This document shows, one piece after another, positions 31,526-42,708 of a stretch of DNA of 64,000 nucleotides. Numbering within the stretch: the stretch's first letter is position 1; each line of letters begins with the position of its first letter. Location of the stretch: assembly GCF_900100535.1 (NCBI RefSeq), contig NZ_FNDG01000011.1, forward strand, positions 109,715 through 173,714. The letters run 5' to 3'. The notes under the pieces are model-generated. The model saw nothing but the letters and a program-made list of their open reading frames with translations. It did not search any database and was not told where the DNA came from. The DNA comes from Phytopseudomonas flavescens (GTDB taxonomy: Bacteria; Pseudomonadota; Gammaproteobacteria; Pseudomonadales; Pseudomonadaceae). Made by a program: the position numbers and the translations under genes.

Positions 31526-32044
31526 CTAGCGCAAACCGCGCTGGGTTTCGTCGAGTTCGCGGATGTACTTGAAGATTTTGCGTGACGAGGCCGGGGCTTT
31601 TTCCTGTGCCGCTTCATGCTGGGCATGGCGGATCAGCCCACGCAGGTGCTGGCGGTCGGCTTCGGGGTATTCGGCGACGAATTTCTCGAGCACTTCGTCG
31701 TTACCGGTAATCAGGCGATCACGCCAGCGTTCGAGGTTGTGGAAGCGTTCGTTGTACTGGCGCGTGGAGGCATCGAGCTGGTCGAGCAACGTCAGGATCG
31801 CTTCGATGTCCTGGTCACGCATCAGCTTGCCGATGAACTGCATATGGCGTTTTTTCGCGGAGTTGGCGGTGTGCTTGGGGGATTCTTCCAGGGCACGACG
31901 CAGGCCATCGGTGAGCGGCAGCTTGTTCTGCAGGTCGGGCTTGAGGCCTGCCAGGCGCTGGCCTAGCTCCTGCAGTGCGTGAAACTCACGCTTGACCTGG
32001 GTTTTGCTCTTCTCGCCGGAGAAGTCGTCGAGGTAATCAGACAT
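31526..32044 (-). CDS. darP: Ribosome-associated protein DarP/YjgA
   Basis: A 172-residue helical, charged protein of the UPF0307/YjgA family, a 50S assembly factor in E. coli. The conserved stretches are [37 protein letters not shown] and [15 protein letters not shown]. The ATG giving [10 protein letters not shown] is chosen; an upstream TTG would take the coding region into the tandem repeat and is unlikely. The gene is flanked by tldD (convergent) and pmbA (divergent), the arrangement of PA4474-PA4472. Confidence 0.92.
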   Translation of the reverse strand: MSDYLDDFSGEKSKTQVKREFHALQELGQRLAGLKPDLQNKLPLTDGLRRALEESPKHTANSAKKRHMQFIGKLMRDQDIEAILTLLDQLDASTRQYNERFHNLERWRDRLITGNDEVLEKFVAEYPEADRQHLRGLIRHAQHEAAQEKAPASSRKIFKYIRELDETQRGLR

Positions 32045-32085
32045 TTTGCGGTGATCCAATGGGAAACGCCGCCATGATAACAGCA

Positions 32086-32162
32086 GCTTCAAGCTTCAAG
32101 CTTCAAGCTTCAAGCTTCAAGCTTCAAGCTTCAAGCTTCAAGCTTCAAGCTTCAAGCTTCAA
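32086..32162. repeat. Eleven perfect tandem copies of a 7-bp unit (GCTTCAA)
   Basis: A 77-bp array of the heptamer GCTTCAA repeats eleven times without a mismatch. It creates an AAGCTT site at each internal junction. It lies in the divergent gap between darP and pmbA, 41 bp from the darP ATG and ~80 bp before pmbA. The perfect identity suggests recent expansion by slippage. Copy number is likely to vary between strains and could change promoter spacing for either gene. Confidence 0.97.
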
Positions 32163-32241
32163 GCGAAGAGCGAATGGCAAAAGATTTACTCGCGGCTGGT
32201 AGCTGGCCGCTTGCAGCTGCTTTCGAAAATGTGGAGTCGTT

Positions 32242-33588
32242 ATGAGTGAAGTGGAAGTAGTCGGGCCGGGTGCAGTACCGGGCCTCCAGGCGCAGGTCGA
32301 ACAGATTCTCGCCGAGGCGAAGAAGCAGGGCGCGAGTGCCTGTGAGGTGGCGGTGTCGGTGGAACAGGGGTTGTCCACCAGCGTGCGCCAGCGTGAAGTG
32401 GAAACCGTCGAGTTCAACCGCGACCAAGGCTTCGGCATTACCCTCTACATCGGCCAACGCAAGGGCTCGGCCAGCACCTCGGCTACCGGCGAGGCAGCGA
32501 TCCGCGAAACCGTGGCGGCTGCCCTGGCCATTGCCAGGCATGCGTCGGAAGACGAGAGTGCCGGCCTTGCCGACGCGGCACTGATGGCTCGCGATCTACC
32601 GCAGCTGGATCTGTACCACGCCTGGGATATCACCCCGGAACAGGCGATCGAGCGCGCGCTGGTCTGCGAAGCAGCGGCGTTCGACGCCGATCCGCGCATT
32701 CGCAATGCCGATGGCACCAGCCTGGGCACCCACCAGGGTTGCCGTGTATACGGCAACAGCCACGGCTTCATCGGCGGCTACGCCAGCACCCGGCATAGCC
32801 TCAGTTGCGTGATGATCGCCGAAAGTGACGGGCAGATGCAGCGTGACTACTGGTATGACGTGAACCGCCAAGGCGAGCTGCTCGCCGATGCCGCGAGTAT
32901 CGGGCGCCGCGCCGCGCAGCGTGCGGTCAGCCGTCTTGGCGCGCGCCCCGTGCCGACCTGCGAGGTGCCGGTGCTGTTCTCCGCGGAACTGGCCACCGGC
33001 CTGTTCGGCAGTTTCCTCGGCGCCATCTCCGGCGGCGCGCTGTACCGTAAGTCATCGTTTCTCGAGGGAACACTTGGCGAGCAACTGTTTCCCACCTGGT
33101 TGAACCTCGATGAGCGTCCGCACATTCCTCGCGCCATGGGCAGCGCCGCATTCGATGGTGATGGCCTGGCCACCTACGCAAAACCGTTCGTGGAGGGCGG
33201 CAGGCTGGTCTCCTACATCCTGGGTACCTACTCCGGGCGCAAGCTGGGCATGCCCAGCACGGCCAATGCCGGCGGTGTACACAACCTGTTCGTCAGCCAT
33301 GGTGACGAAGACCAGCAAGCGCTGATCAAGCGCATGGGCCGTGGCCTGCTGGTCACCGAGTTGATGGGCCATGGGTTGAACATGGTCACCGGCGACTACT
33401 CCCGTGGTGCGGGTGGCTACTGGGTGGAGAACGGCGAGATCCAGTTCGCCGTGCAGGAGGTGACCATCGCCGGCAACCTGCGTGACATGCTCAAGCAGAT
33501 CGTCGCGGTCGGTAGCGACCTGGAGCTGCGCAGCAATATCCGTACGGGCTCGGTGCTGATCGAGAAGATGACCGTCGCGGGCAGCTGA
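32242..33588 (+). CDS. pmbA: Metalloprotease subunit PmbA/TldE
   Basis: A 448-residue partner of TldD that lacks the HExxxH zinc motif, as expected for TldE. Its conserved parts are VSVEQGLSTSVRQREVETVEFNRD, GFIGGYASTRHSLSC and LMGHGLNMVTGDYSRGAGGYWVENGE near the C-terminus. The ATG follows a weak AATGTGGAG site. It is transcribed alone, divergently from darP, with the heptamer array in the promoter region. It is followed by a hairpin (GGGCGC/GCGCCC) at 33596-33612. Confidence 0.95.
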   Translation: MSEVEVVGPGAVPGLQAQVEQILAEAKKQGASACEVAVSVEQGLSTSVRQREVETVEFNRDQGFGITLYIGQRKGSASTSATGEAAIRETVAAALAIARHASEDESAGLADAALMARDLPQLDLYHAWDITPEQAIERALVCEAAAFDADPRIRNADGTSLGTHQGCRVYGNSHGFIGGYASTRHSLSCVMIAESDGQMQRDYWYDVNRQGELLADAASIGRRAAQRAVSRLGARPVPTCEVPVLFSAELATGLFGSFLGAISGGALYRKSSFLEGTLGEQLFPTWLNLDERPHIPRAMGSAAFDGDGLATYAKPFVEGGRLVSYILGTYSGRKLGMPSTANAGGVHNLFVSHGDEDQQALIKRMGRGLLVTELMGHGLNMVTGDYSRGAGGYWVENGEIQFAVQEVTIAGNLRDMLKQIVAVGSDLELRSNIRTGSVLIEKMTVAGS

Positions 33589-33894
33589 TTCGAGTGGGCG
33601 CTGCAGGCGCCCGATTGTCGAGCCGCGGACGTTTTCGTTGCCACCCCTGAAAACGTCAGCGGACTCTGGCTAGCCACGCAATGTGGTGGTGCCCGTCCTC
33701 TCACTCTCTTTCCCGAATACTGAACGCAGATGGCAGCGTATTGCCGGCCGTTCGGCCATTTTCTCTTTCTGCATATTTGCCTTTGGGCGCAGCCGCGATG
33801 CTTCGCGGCGAGACCAATGGCGCTTCACATCAATTCGGTATTGATTATTCTTTCTATATAGGAATTAATATTATTAGCTTTTAAAAGGTGAGCC
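33589..33894. other. pmbA-fagA intergenic region
   Basis: This 306-bp gap contains the GC-rich hairpin just after pmbA. It then becomes strongly AT-rich over the last ~70 bp (33830-33885), where the fagA promoter and a Fur-like site lie. No ORF in it is convincing. Confidence 0.6.
33857..33875. promoter_or_regulatory. Fur-like operator of the fagA-fumC-orfX-sodA operon
   Basis: Read on the minus strand, the 19-mer matches the Fur box GATAATGATAATCATTATC at 12 positions. It lies 20 bp before the fagA ATG and overlaps a possible -10 (TATAGG). The P. aeruginosa fagA-fumC-orfX-sodA operon is known to be Fur-repressed, which makes the site plausible although the match is only moderate. Confidence 0.5.
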
Positions 33895-34282
33895 ATGAGA
33901 TTTCGCTCGAGCAATACGCCCTGTCTGGACTGTTGGTACTGGCTGGGTTTCCGAATCCGTTGCGGCCTGCTTCCCGATGAGCCCAGGCTGCTCGAGTTGC
34001 ACTGGGCGCAGGGCCGCCAATTGGTCGAGCATGGGCGTCTGTGTCCCTGGCGGATGTCGCTGACCACCCTCAATCTGCTCATGGACACCGCCTGCGATAC
34101 GGCGCTGCCCTGGCACTGGCGCAGTGTCTGCCTGGATCACGCCTACCGCTCCCTCTACGCGCTGCAGCACCTGGCGACCAATCGCGATCAGCAACACAGC
34201 CTTAATCGCGTACGCAACCGCCTGGCCACCCTGCGCATGCAGCCCTCTCTTTCGATGTCCGAATTGGCAGAAGGAAATCCCT

Positions 34283-34290
<8 letters not shown>
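33895..34290 (+). CDS. fagA: FagA, Fur-associated gene of the fumC-sodA operon
   Basis: A 131-residue protein beginning MRFRSSNTPCLDCWYWLGFR, with an N-terminal CLDCWYW motif and a mostly helical remainder. It is unique to pseudomonads and matches PA4471 by position, the first gene of the Fur-controlled fumC/sodA operon. No enzymatic motif is visible. The paired cysteines could bind a metal. The sequence AAAGGTG lies just before the ATG, and the end overlaps the start of fumC by 8 bp, so the two are translationally coupled. Confidence 0.85.
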
Positions 34291-35659
<1,369 letters not shown>

Positions 35660-35673
35660 CGGTTGAAAACGCC

Positions 35674-35700
35674 GCGCAGGTCATTTTGCCTGCGCATTTT
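35674..35700 (+). terminator. Hairpin between fumC and orfX
   Basis: GCGCAGG and CCTGCGC pair around an 8-base loop and are followed by ATTTTC. Inside an otherwise continuous operon it probably acts as a partial terminator or an mRNA end-stabiliser. Confidence 0.5.
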
Positions 35701-35720
35701 CAAGGTCAGGAGGCAATCCC

Positions 35721-36170
35721 ATGGAGCAGTGGAAGCGGCTCATCAAGGCCGGTAACCGCTACTTCGCCGACGGTTCCTGGGTCGAGGCGCGGGAGCAGTA
35801 CCTGCAGGCACTGGCGCTGGCTCAGGTGCTGTTCGAGCGCTGGCGTGATGCCGATGCCGCAGTGGCGGCGTTCGTCGTTTCTCAGCACAACCTGGCCGAC
35901 CTGCAACTGATGATCGGTCACCCAGAGGAGTCCGCCGAGCACCTTTGCGCCTGCCATGAGTACCTGTTGCGCTGCATGGGCAATGAGCATCTTTCGCCGT
36001 CCCTGCGTCAGGCTGCACTCAACCACAGCGGCCGAACCTACATCAGTCTGTTGAACTTTGTCGCCGAGCACGGGGCCTACCCCCGTACGGATCGATTGTT
36101 GGGCGCCCATGCGCCTGGCGATGCGTCACCGGCAGAACGCCCAGCGTCTGTCGTTCGTCATTACCATTAG
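35721..36170 (+). CDS. OrfX of the fag-sod operon, TPR-like protein (PA4469-like)
   Basis: A 149-residue soluble protein beginning [18 protein letters not shown]. The first ~90 residues read as tandem helix pairs resembling tetratricopeptide repeats ([46 protein letters not shown]). The C-terminus is Pro/Ala-rich and less ordered. It sits between fumC and sodA like orfX of P. aeruginosa, whose role is unknown. A protein-interaction role, perhaps with SodA or FagA, is only inferred from the TPR-like pattern. AGGAGG precedes the ATG. Confidence 0.8.
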   Translation: MEQWKRLIKAGNRYFADGSWVEAREQYLQALALAQVLFERWRDADAAVAAFVVSQHNLADLQLMIGHPEESAEHLCACHEYLLRCMGNEHLSPSLRQAALNHSGRTYISLLNFVAEHGAYPRTDRLLGAHAPGDASPAERPASVVRHYH

Positions 36171-36183
36171 AGGAGTGAAAACC

Positions 36184-36795
36184 ATGCCGTATAGCCTGCC
36201 TGCGCTGCCTTATGCCTACGATGCCCTGGAGCCGCACATCGATGCGCAAACCATGGAAATCCACCACAGCAAGCATCACCAGACCTACGTCAACAACCTC
36301 AACGCTGCCCTGGAAGGCAACTCGCTCGGCGAGCTGCCGGTCGAAGAACTGCTGACTCGCCTCAAGGAGGTGCCGGAAGACAAGCGCGGTGCGGTGATCA
36401 ACAACGGTGGTGGGCATGCCAACCACTCGCTGTTCTGGACCGTGATGAGCACCAGCGGTGGTGGCGAGCCTCAGGGCGAACTGAAAGCCGCCATCGACAG
36501 CCAGCTGGGTAGCCTGGAAGCGTTCAAGGAGGCTTTCACCAAGGCTGCACTGACCCGTTTCGGCAGCGGCTGGGCTTGGCTCAGCGTGACGCCGCAGAAG
36601 AAGCTGGTGGTCGAGAGCACCGGTAACCAGGACAGCCCGCTGATGAACGGCAATACGCCGATCCTTGGTCTGGACGTGTGGGAGCATGCCTACTACCTGC
36701 GTTATCAGAACCGTCGTCCCGAATACATCGGTGCGTTCTACAACGTCATCGATTGGGCAGAAGTCGCACGCCGCTACCAGGCCGCTCTGGCCTGA
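36184..36795 (+). CDS. sodA: Manganese superoxide dismutase
   Basis: A 203-residue cytoplasmic dismutase. Metal ligands are His27 (EIHHSKHH), His81 ([11 protein letters not shown]), Asp164 and His168 ([19 protein letters not shown]). The outer-sphere glutamine sits at Gln149 (GNQDSPLM) in the C-terminal half with Gly76-77 opposite, the manganese-type arrangement. It is the last gene of the fag operon, 13 bp after orfX, with GAGGAG before the ATG. Fur control of a Mn enzyme would let it substitute for Fe-SodB under iron limitation. Confidence 0.97.
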   Translation: MPYSLPALPYAYDALEPHIDAQTMEIHHSKHHQTYVNNLNAALEGNSLGELPVEELLTRLKEVPEDKRGAVINNGGGHANHSLFWTVMSTSGGGEPQGELKAAIDSQLGSLEAFKEAFTKAALTRFGSGWAWLSVTPQKKLVVESTGNQDSPLMNGNTPILGLDVWEHAYYLRYQNRRPEYIGAFYNVIDWAEVARRYQAALA

Positions 36796-36828
36796 TAGCA
36801 TGCCCCTGAGCCGACATCGAGTGCGCAG

Positions 36829-37725
36829 ATGAGCCCATTGCACGAGCTGATCGCGGCCAATGGCCGTTCCTTTCGCTACGCACTGGGCCTGATGTTGCTC
36901 GTTGGCGGTGGAACCATTCTCGCCCTCAAGGTCTGGAGTGGTGTGCAGAGCCGGCTTTCGCCGGCTCTCTGGTATGCATGGCAGGGTGGAATGCTGTGCG
37001 CTCTCGGTACGGCTCTGGGTGCCGTGCCGGTGATGTTCATGCGCAGCATTTCGGAACGTTCGTATACCGTCATGCTGGGTTTTGGCGGCGGCATGATGCT
37101 CGCTGCCAGTCTTTTTTCACTACTTGCGCCTGCCTTCCAGCTGACTCACGAGCAGGGCCTGACCGCTGCTCAGGGCTCATCGCTGGTCGCGGCGGGAGTG
37201 GTACTGGGGGCTGGCGCCTTATGGTTGCTGGGCCACTGGTTGTCCCGTACATCGCGGCTGACCATGCGGGCAGACCAGGGTGTCGAGTTGAGCGCCTGGC
37301 TGCTCGTCATCGCCATCGTTCTGCACAATGTGCCGGAGGGGATGGCAGTCGGCGTGGCGGCTGCCGCCCACTTGGTGAATGCTGACGGATTGACGCTGGG
37401 GATCGCGCTGCAGGACGTCCCCGAGGGGCTGGTAATCGCCATGGTATTGGCAGGTGCTGGCATGGCGCGTTGGAAGGCGGTTTTCTGCGGTGCGGCATCC
37501 GGGTTGGTCGAGCCGCTGTTCGCGCTGCTTTGCGCCTGGCTGGTGGGCGCCTCGTTGCAATTGCTGCCATGGGGGCTTGCGATGGCGGCGGGGGCGATGC
37601 TGTTCGTGGTGAGCCGCGAGATCATTCCCAAGCTTTATCGGCGCGGCGATGTCCCGGCGACCTTGCTGGGGCTCGCGTCGGGATTCACGCTGATGCTGCT
37701 GCTCGATGGCGCCTTGAGCCAGTGA
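36829..37725 (+). CDS. ZIP-family divalent metal transporter
   Basis: A 298-residue membrane protein with eight hydrophobic segments. The ZIP signature helices are present: IVLHNVPEGMAVGVAAAAH (about residues 161-180) and GIALQDVPEGLVIAMVLAG, with His, Asn and Glu metal ligands. A Gly-rich segment, LGFGGGMMLAASLFSLLAPA, lies in the third helix. It follows sodA by 33 bp and may be read with it, which suggests manganese or iron uptake to feed SodA. PA4467 is at the same position. ZIP metal specificity (Zn, Fe, Mn) cannot be decided by sequence. It ends 6 bp from the convergent ptsO. Confidence 0.9.
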   Translation: MSPLHELIAANGRSFRYALGLMLLVGGGTILALKVWSGVQSRLSPALWYAWQGGMLCALGTALGAVPVMFMRSISERSYTVMLGFGGGMMLAASLFSLLAPAFQLTHEQGLTAAQGSSLVAAGVVLGAGALWLLGHWLSRTSRLTMRADQGVELSAWLLVIAIVLHNVPEGMAVGVAAAAHLVNADGLTLGIALQDVPEGLVIAMVLAGAGMARWKAVFCGAASGLVEPLFALLCAWLVGASLQLLPWGLAMAAGAMLFVVSREIIPKLYRRGDVPATLLGLASGFTLMLLLDGALSQ

Positions 37726-37731
37726 GGCCAA

Positions 37732-38004
37732 TCACTCGCCTTCATCAAAATAATTGTTGATCAGGTCGATCAGCGCCTGCAGCGCCTCCTCCTCCCGATC
37801 CCCCTCGGTGGCCAGATGCACCGCCGTGCCCTTGCCGGCGGCGAGCATCATGACCGCCATGATGCTCTTGCCATCCACCAAACTCTCGACACCACGCCCG
37901 ATTCTTACCTGGCAGGGAAAGCGCCCAGCGACCCCGACGAACTTGGCGGCAGCACGTGCGTGCAGGCCCAGTTTGTTGATGATGGTGATTTCACAGGCGG
38001 GCAT
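37732..38004 (-). CDS. ptsO: Nitrogen-PTS phosphocarrier NPr
   Basis: A 90-residue HPr-like protein. The phosphorylated His15 lies in NKLGLHARAAAKFV, and the Ser-containing region DGKSIMAVMMLAAGKG follows. It passes phosphate from EI-Ntr (PtsP) to EIIA-Ntr (PtsN). It ends the minus-strand kdsD-to-ptsO gene run, 12 bp after rapZ. Family and position (PA4466) agree. Confidence 0.95.
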   Translation of the reverse strand: MPACEITIINKLGLHARAAAKFVGVAGRFPCQVRIGRGVESLVDGKSIMAVMMLAAGKGTAVHLATEGDREEEALQALIDLINNYFDEGE

Positions 38005-38016
38005 CGCGGCAATTCC

Positions 38017-38874
38017 TTAACTGAGGTCGCGGTGGCGGATCTGGACGTTCTTCAACAGCGGTTTGAGGGCATGGCCCAGGCGGTTGGCGAGGTACACCGA
38101 GCGATGATGGCCGCCGGTGCAGCCGATCGCAACGGTGACGTAGGAGCGATTGCTGGCGCCGAAGCGCGGTAGCCACTTGTGCAGATAGGTGAATATGTCC
38201 TGGTACATGTCCTGAACGTCCTCCTGGGCTGCCAGATACTCCTCTACCGGTTGTTCAAGGCCGGTAAAGTCTCGCAGTTCGGGTTTCCAATACGGATTGG
38301 GCAGGCAGCGAACGTCAAATACCATGTCGGCATCCACTGGCATCCCGCGTTTGAAACCGAAGGACTCGATCAAGTAGGCGGTACCCGACTCCAGTTGGTC
38401 GAGCAGGCGCAGCCTGAGTGTGTCGCGCAGTTGGTAGAGATTCAGGTGAGTGGTGTCGATCTTCAGGTCGGCACGATCGATGATCGGGCTCAGCAGTTTG
38501 GTTTCGTCGACCATGGCTTCGGCCAGCGAGCGCTGGTCATTGGTCAGCGGGTGGCGTCTGCGAGTTTCCGAAAAACGCTTGAGCAAGGTTTCTTCGCTGG
38601 CGTCCAGGTACAGGACGTCGCAACGGATGTTGCGGCCACGCACCTCGTCGAGCAGTTCGGAGAAGCGCTTGAGCTGGCTGGGCAGGTTGCGCGCATCTAT
38701 CGACACCGCCACCTGTGGATGCAGCAGTTCGGTGTGCAGCAGGGCCCGCTCCGCCAACTCGGGAAGCAGGCCGGCAGGCAGGTTGTCGATGCAATAGAAA
38801 CCGTTGTCCTCGAGCACGTCGAGGGCGGTGCTCTTGCCCGAGCCGGAACGGCCGCTGACGATGATCAGGCGCAT
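38017..38874 (-). CDS. rapZ: RNase adapter protein RapZ
   Basis: A 285-residue nucleotide-binding RNA adapter. A Walker A motif GRSGSGKST is at residues 8-16, and [23 protein letters not shown] is near 90-115. The C-terminal domain has [11 protein letters not shown] and [15 protein letters not shown]. In E. coli RapZ steers GlmY/GlmZ small RNAs to RNase E to control GlmS. It lies between ptsN and ptsO, as is typical, with a 19-bp gap from ptsN. Whether the sRNA partners exist in Pseudomonas is unclear. Confidence 0.95.
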   Translation of the reverse strand: MRLIIVSGRSGSGKSTALDVLEDNGFYCIDNLPAGLLPELAERALLHTELLHPQVAVSIDARNLPSQLKRFSELLDEVRGRNIRCDVLYLDASEETLLKRFSETRRRHPLTNDQRSLAEAMVDETKLLSPIIDRADLKIDTTHLNLYQLRDTLRLRLLDQLESGTAYLIESFGFKRGMPVDADMVFDVRCLPNPYWKPELRDFTGLEQPVEEYLAAQEDVQDMYQDIFTYLHKWLPRFGASNRSYVTVAIGCTGGHHRSVYLANRLGHALKPLLKNVQIRHRDLS

Positions 38875-38893
38875 GGGCTCATCCTGTGTAGGG

Positions 38894-39358
38894 CTATTGG
38901 CCGTTTTGCACGTTCACTACGGTCTGGTACAGCGAGTCACTGTCATGGGCCTGGCGCAGCCGCTCGCGAACGTCTTCGCGGTCGAACATGCTGGCTATCT
39001 GGCGCAACAGCTCCAGATGTTCATCGGTCGCCGCTTCGGGAACCAGCAGCACGAATAGCAAATCGACGGGGGCGCCATCGATTGCATCGAAATCGACTGC
39101 GGCGTCGAGTTTCAGCAGCGCGCTGACCGGTGAGCTGCAGCCGGACAGGCGGCAGTGGGGAATGGCGATGCCATTGCCGAAACCGGTCGAGCCAAGTTTT
39201 TCCCGGGCTATCAGGCTTTCGTAGATGGTCTGGCCATCGAGATCGGGCAGGTCGCGCGCGATCACGGCGGCTATCTGTTCGAGTACACGCTTCTTACTGC
39301 CGCCCGGCACGTTCACGAGGGAACGGCCGGGGGTCAGGATATTTTCAAGTCGGATCAT
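38894..39358 (-). CDS. ptsN: EIIA-Ntr protein PtsN
   Basis: A 154-residue PTS-Ntr regulator with an EIIA fructose/mannitol-type fold. The phosphorylatable His68 is in [15 protein letters not shown], followed by [16 protein letters not shown] and LLFVLLVPE. It receives phosphate from NPr and regulates targets such as potassium transport and PhaZ-type pathways by its phosphorylation state. Between hpf (15 bp) and rapZ, in the rpoN operon. Confidence 0.96.
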   Translation of the reverse strand: MIRLENILTPGRSLVNVPGGSKKRVLEQIAAVIARDLPDLDGQTIYESLIAREKLGSTGFGNGIAIPHCRLSGCSSPVSALLKLDAAVDFDAIDGAPVDLLFVLLVPEAATDEHLELLRQIASMFDREDVRERLRQAHDSDSLYQTVVNVQNGQ

Positions 39359-39373
39359 AGGAGAAGGACGAGG

Positions 39374-39682
39374 TCAGCGGGCCATTGCGCCCTGCTGGCG
39401 GTCGAGCTGTTTTTCCTTGTGCTTGATGAGTTGGCGGTCGAGTTTGTCGGTCAGTAGATCGATGGCGGCGTACATGTCTTCATGCTCGGCATTGGCCACC
39501 ACTTCGCCTCCGGCGATATGCAAGGTGGCTTCGACTTTCTGCTTGAGCTTCTCGACCTCCAGGATGACCTGCACATTGGTGATCTTGTCGAAGTGCCGCT
39601 CGAGACGTCCGAGCTTTTCTTCGATATAGCTGCGTAGCGCGTCCGTCACATCCAGCTGGTGTCCACTGATGTTGACTTGCAT
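39374..39682 (-). CDS. hpf: Ribosome hibernation-promoting factor (short form)
   Basis: A 102-residue ribosome-binding protein of the HPF/YfiA family. It begins MQVNISGHQLDVTDALRSYI and has EKLGRLERHFDKITNVQVILEVEK split across two basic-acidic strands, then ADAEHEDMYAAIDLLTDKL-type sequence. It lacks the C-terminal dimerisation domain of long HPF, so 100S formation would need RMF. It lies directly after rpoN in the usual order. AAGGAG precedes the ATG. Confidence 0.95.
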   Translation of the reverse strand: MQVNISGHQLDVTDALRSYIEEKLGRLERHFDKITNVQVILEVEKLKQKVEATLHIAGGEVVANAEHEDMYAAIDLLTDKLDRQLIKHKEKQLDRQQGAMAR

Positions 39683-39762
39683 ACCGCTTCTCCTTGTTGC
39701 CGTGTGTGAGTGGCAGGCTGTAAACCTGCCGCAGGAACACTGGGGCTTTACTACAAGGGCGC

Positions 39763-41271
39763 TTACATCAGTCGCTTGCGTTCGCTCGAAGGCGCTATAC
39801 CGAGCGATTCACGGTACTTGGCGACTGTGCGGCGCGCCACTTGAATGCCCTGTGCTTCCAGTAAACCAGCGATCTTGCTATCGCTCAATGGCTTTTTCGC
39901 ATTTTCCGCAGCGACCAGTTTCTTGATGATCGCGCGAATCGCGGTGGAGGAACATTCGCCGCCTTCGGCGGTGCTGACGTGGCTGGAGAAGAAGTATTTC
40001 AGCTCGTAAATGCCGCGGGGTGTATGCATGTATTTTTGGGTGGTAACGCGCGAGATGGTCGACTCGTGCATGCCTACCGCCTCGGCGATATCGTGCAGTA
40101 CCAGAGGCTTCATGGCCTCGTCGCCATAGTCGAGAAAGCCACGCTGGTGCTCGACGATCTGGGTCGCGACCTTCATCAGGGTTTCGTTGCGGCTCTGCAG
40201 GCTCTTGATGAACCAGCGTGCTTCCTGCAATTGATTGCGCATGAAGGTGTTGTCGGCGCTGGAGTCCGCACGTTTCACGAAGCCCGCGTACTGCGCATTG
40301 ACGCGCAGGCGTGGCATGGCTTCCTGGTTGAGCTCCACCAGCCAGCGATCGTTGTGCTTGCGCACGATCACGTCAGGCACCACGTACTCGGGCTCGCTGG
40401 ACTCGATCTGCGAACCCGGGCGCGGGTTGAGGCTCTGGATCAGTTCGATGACCGGGCGCAACTCGTCTTCCTTGAGCTTCATGCGGCGCATCAACTGGCT
40501 GTAGTCACGGCCGCCTAGCAGGTCGAGGTAGTCGCCGGTGAGGCGTTGAGCCTCGCTCAGCCAGGGCGTGCTGGCCGGCAACTGACGCAGTTGCAAGAGC
40601 AGGCATTCACGCAGGTCGCGAGCCGCGATGCCGGAAGGCTCGAACTGCTGGATGCGGTGCAGCACGGCTTCGACTTCATCGAGCTCGACGTCGAGTTCCG
40701 GATCGAAGGCGTCGGTGATCTCTTCGAGGCTCTCCTCGAGATAGCCCTGGGCATTGATGCAATCGATCAGGGTGACGGCGATCAGGCGATCCTTGTCGGA
40801 CATCGGGGCCAGATTGAGTTGCCAGAGCATGTGGCTCTGCAGGCTCTCACCGGCGGAGGTGCGGGTGGTGAAATCCCATTCGTCGTCGTCGTTGCTGGGC
40901 AGGCTGCTGGCGCTGGTCTGGTAGACGTCTTCCCAGGCCGTGTCGACCGGTAGTTCATTGGGGATGCGTTCGCCCCATTCACCTTCCTCCAGGTTATCGA
41001 CGGTCTGGGTATTTTCCTGGAAGGTCGGTTCCTGAAACTTCTCTTCCTGAGCGGGCGCCGTATTGGTACTTTCCGCGCCGTCGGCCATGGGGTCCGAATT
41101 GTCGAAATCGTCGCCTTCCTCCTGGCGTTCGAGCATCGGGTTCGACTCCAACGCCTCCTGGATCTCCTGTTGCAGATCCAGGGTCGAGAGTTGGAGCAGG
41201 CGAATGGCTTGTTGCAGCTGCGGTGTCATCGTCAGCTGCTGGCCCATTTTCAGGACTAGCGATGGTTTCAT
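39763..41271 (-). CDS. rpoN: RNA polymerase sigma-54 factor
   Basis: A 502-residue sigma factor for nitrogen, motility and other enhancer-dependent promoters. Region I is the Gln/Leu-rich N-terminus ([18 protein letters not shown]). The acidic region II extends over ~50-120. The core-binding region III follows. The C-terminal HTH and the RpoN box ([14 protein letters not shown], residues ~478-491) recognise the -24 element. The start and length match relatives. It is preceded by a 166-bp gap after lptB, long enough for its own promoter, and followed by hpf. Confidence 0.98.
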   Translation of the reverse strand: MKPSLVLKMGQQLTMTPQLQQAIRLLQLSTLDLQQEIQEALESNPMLERQEEGDDFDNSDPMADGAESTNTAPAQEEKFQEPTFQENTQTVDNLEEGEWGERIPNELPVDTAWEDVYQTSASSLPSNDDDEWDFTTRTSAGESLQSHMLWQLNLAPMSDKDRLIAVTLIDCINAQGYLEESLEEITDAFDPELDVELDEVEAVLHRIQQFEPSGIAARDLRECLLLQLRQLPASTPWLSEAQRLTGDYLDLLGGRDYSQLMRRMKLKEDELRPVIELIQSLNPRPGSQIESSEPEYVVPDVIVRKHNDRWLVELNQEAMPRLRVNAQYAGFVKRADSSADNTFMRNQLQEARWFIKSLQSRNETLMKVATQIVEHQRGFLDYGDEAMKPLVLHDIAEAVGMHESTISRVTTQKYMHTPRGIYELKYFFSSHVSTAEGGECSSTAIRAIIKKLVAAENAKKPLSDSKIAGLLEAQGIQVARRTVAKYRESLGIAPSSERKRLM

Positions 41272-41437
41272 TGCAGACCTTATCTGGCGTCTGTACGCGA
41301 TCCACGACAGGGCGCCAAAGCGCCACTAGGAAGCAAATTATATGCCTGAGTTCGAGTGCTTTGCCTAGAGCCCGTTACCATTTCGTTGCGACCATGCCGG
41401 GACGGGCGCTAGGCTGCGCTCATGGGTGAGGAACCCG

Positions 41438-42163
41438 TTACAGGCGGAATTCGTGGCCCAGGTACACTTCCTTGACCACCTGGTTGGCCAGGATCGCAGC
41501 GGAGTCTCCCTCGGCGATCAGTTGGCCGTCGCTGACGATATAGGCGGTTTCGCAAATATCCAGGGTCTCGCGTACGTTGTGGTCGGTGATCAATACGCCG
41601 ATGCCCTTGGCCTTGAGATGATGGATGATCTGCTTGATGTCACCGACCGAGATCGGGTCGACACCCGCGAAGGGCTCATCGAGAAGGATGAATTTCGGCG
41701 ACGTGGCGAGGGCGCGGGCGATTTCCACACGACGGCGTTCGCCGCCCGACAGGCTCATGCCCAGGTTGTCGCGGATATGGGTGATGTGGAACTCCTGCAG
41801 CAGGCTCTCCAGCTCCTGCAGCCGCTGCGCGCGGTTCAAGTCCTTGCGCGTTTCCAGGATCGCCATGATGTTGTCGGACACGCTCAGCTTGCGAAAGATC
41901 GAAGCCTCCTGAGGCAGGTAGCCGATCCCGGCGCGAGCACGGCCGTGCATCGGCTGGTGGCTGACGTCGAGGTCGTCGATCAGTACGCGCCCCTGGTCGG
42001 CCTGCACCAGGCCGACGATCATGTAGAAGCAGGTGGTCTTGCCGGCGCCATTGGGGCCTAGCAGGCCTACGATCTGCCCGCTTTCGATGCTCAGGCTGAC
42101 GTCGCGAACGACCTGGCGACCTTTGTAGCTTTTGGCCAGGTGCTGGGCTTTCAAGGTGGCCAT
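41438..42163 (-). CDS. lptB: LPS export ABC transporter ATP-binding protein
   Basis: The cytoplasmic ATPase of the LptB2FG complex that extracts LPS from the inner membrane. Walker A GPNGAGKT is at residues 36-43, the signature LSGGERRR at ~138-145 and Walker B with [10 protein letters not shown] at ~160-169. The switch histidine is in ITDHNVRE. The length is 241 aa. It starts 2 bp after lptA and belongs to the kdsD-kdsC-lptC-lptA-lptB block. lptF and lptG are not in this window. Confidence 0.97.
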   Translation of the reverse strand: MATLKAQHLAKSYKGRQVVRDVSLSIESGQIVGLLGPNGAGKTTCFYMIVGLVQADQGRVLIDDLDVSHQPMHGRARAGIGYLPQEASIFRKLSVSDNIMAILETRKDLNRAQRLQELESLLQEFHITHIRDNLGMSLSGGERRRVEIARALATSPKFILLDEPFAGVDPISVGDIKQIIHHLKAKGIGVLITDHNVRETLDICETAYIVSDGQLIAEGDSAAILANQVVKEVYLGHEFRL

Positions 42164-42165
42164 CG

Positions 42166-42708
42166 TTATTGGCCCTGTCCGTCGGCAGGTTTTTTCTGCG
42201 GCTGAATCACCATGTCTATGCGCGGGCGCGGGGTCGACACGTTGGTGCCCGTGGCGCGGCCGGCGTTGACGATCTGGCGCTGGGTGTCGTAGACGATCTT
42301 CTCGCCTTCGAAGGTATTGCCTTCCTGAACCACCTTGGCCTGGTCGATCAGCACGATGCGCTCATTGGCGGCGAAGTACTGGATGGTCAGGCCGTAGGCC
42401 TTGACGATCTGCTTGTCGGCAGACGGCTTCTGCTCGTAGTAGGCCGGTTTGCCCACTGAGGTGAACACGTCGATATCACCCTTCGCATTCTGGGTGATGG
42501 TGACGGTATCACCGGTGATTTTCAGGGTGCCTTGAGTGATCACGACATCGCCGCGGTATACCGCGACGCCTTGTTTGTCGTCGAGCTCAGCACTGTCTGC
42601 CTGCACGCGGATCGGTTGGTCGCGATCGCTCGGCAGAGCCCAGGCGCTCGCGCTTCCGAGCGTGGCGCCAAGGCTGAAAAGTAGGGGGAGGGTTTTAACG
42701 AACCTCAT
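42166..42708 (-). CDS. lptA: LPS transport periplasmic protein LptA (LptH)
   Basis: A 180-residue periplasmic bridge protein. The signal peptide is [23 protein letters not shown] with cleavage near ALP. An OstA-like beta-jellyroll follows, with [33 protein letters not shown] and [21 protein letters not shown]. The Pro/Gln-rich tail is dispensable-looking. P. aeruginosa calls this LptH. It overlaps the end of lptC by 14 bp, so translation is probably coupled. Confidence 0.93.
   Translation of the reverse strand: MRFVKTLPLLFSLGATLGSASAWALPSDRDQPIRVQADSAELDDKQGVAVYRGDVVITQGTLKITGDTVTITQNAKGDIDVFTSVGKPAYYEQKPSADKQIVKAYGLTIQYFAANERIVLIDQAKVVQEGNTFEGEKIVYDTQRQIVNAGRATGTNVSTPRPRIDMVIQPQKKPADGQGQ

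Noticed and set aside
32086..32162. Possible CRISPR array
   Set aside because: The units are 7 bp and directly abutting with no spacers, and no cas genes are present.
34124..34282. A longer fumC start at 34124
   Set aside because: The extra 53 residues overlap fagA in another frame and are not conserved; MSNTRIERDS with AAGGAAAT upstream is the better start.
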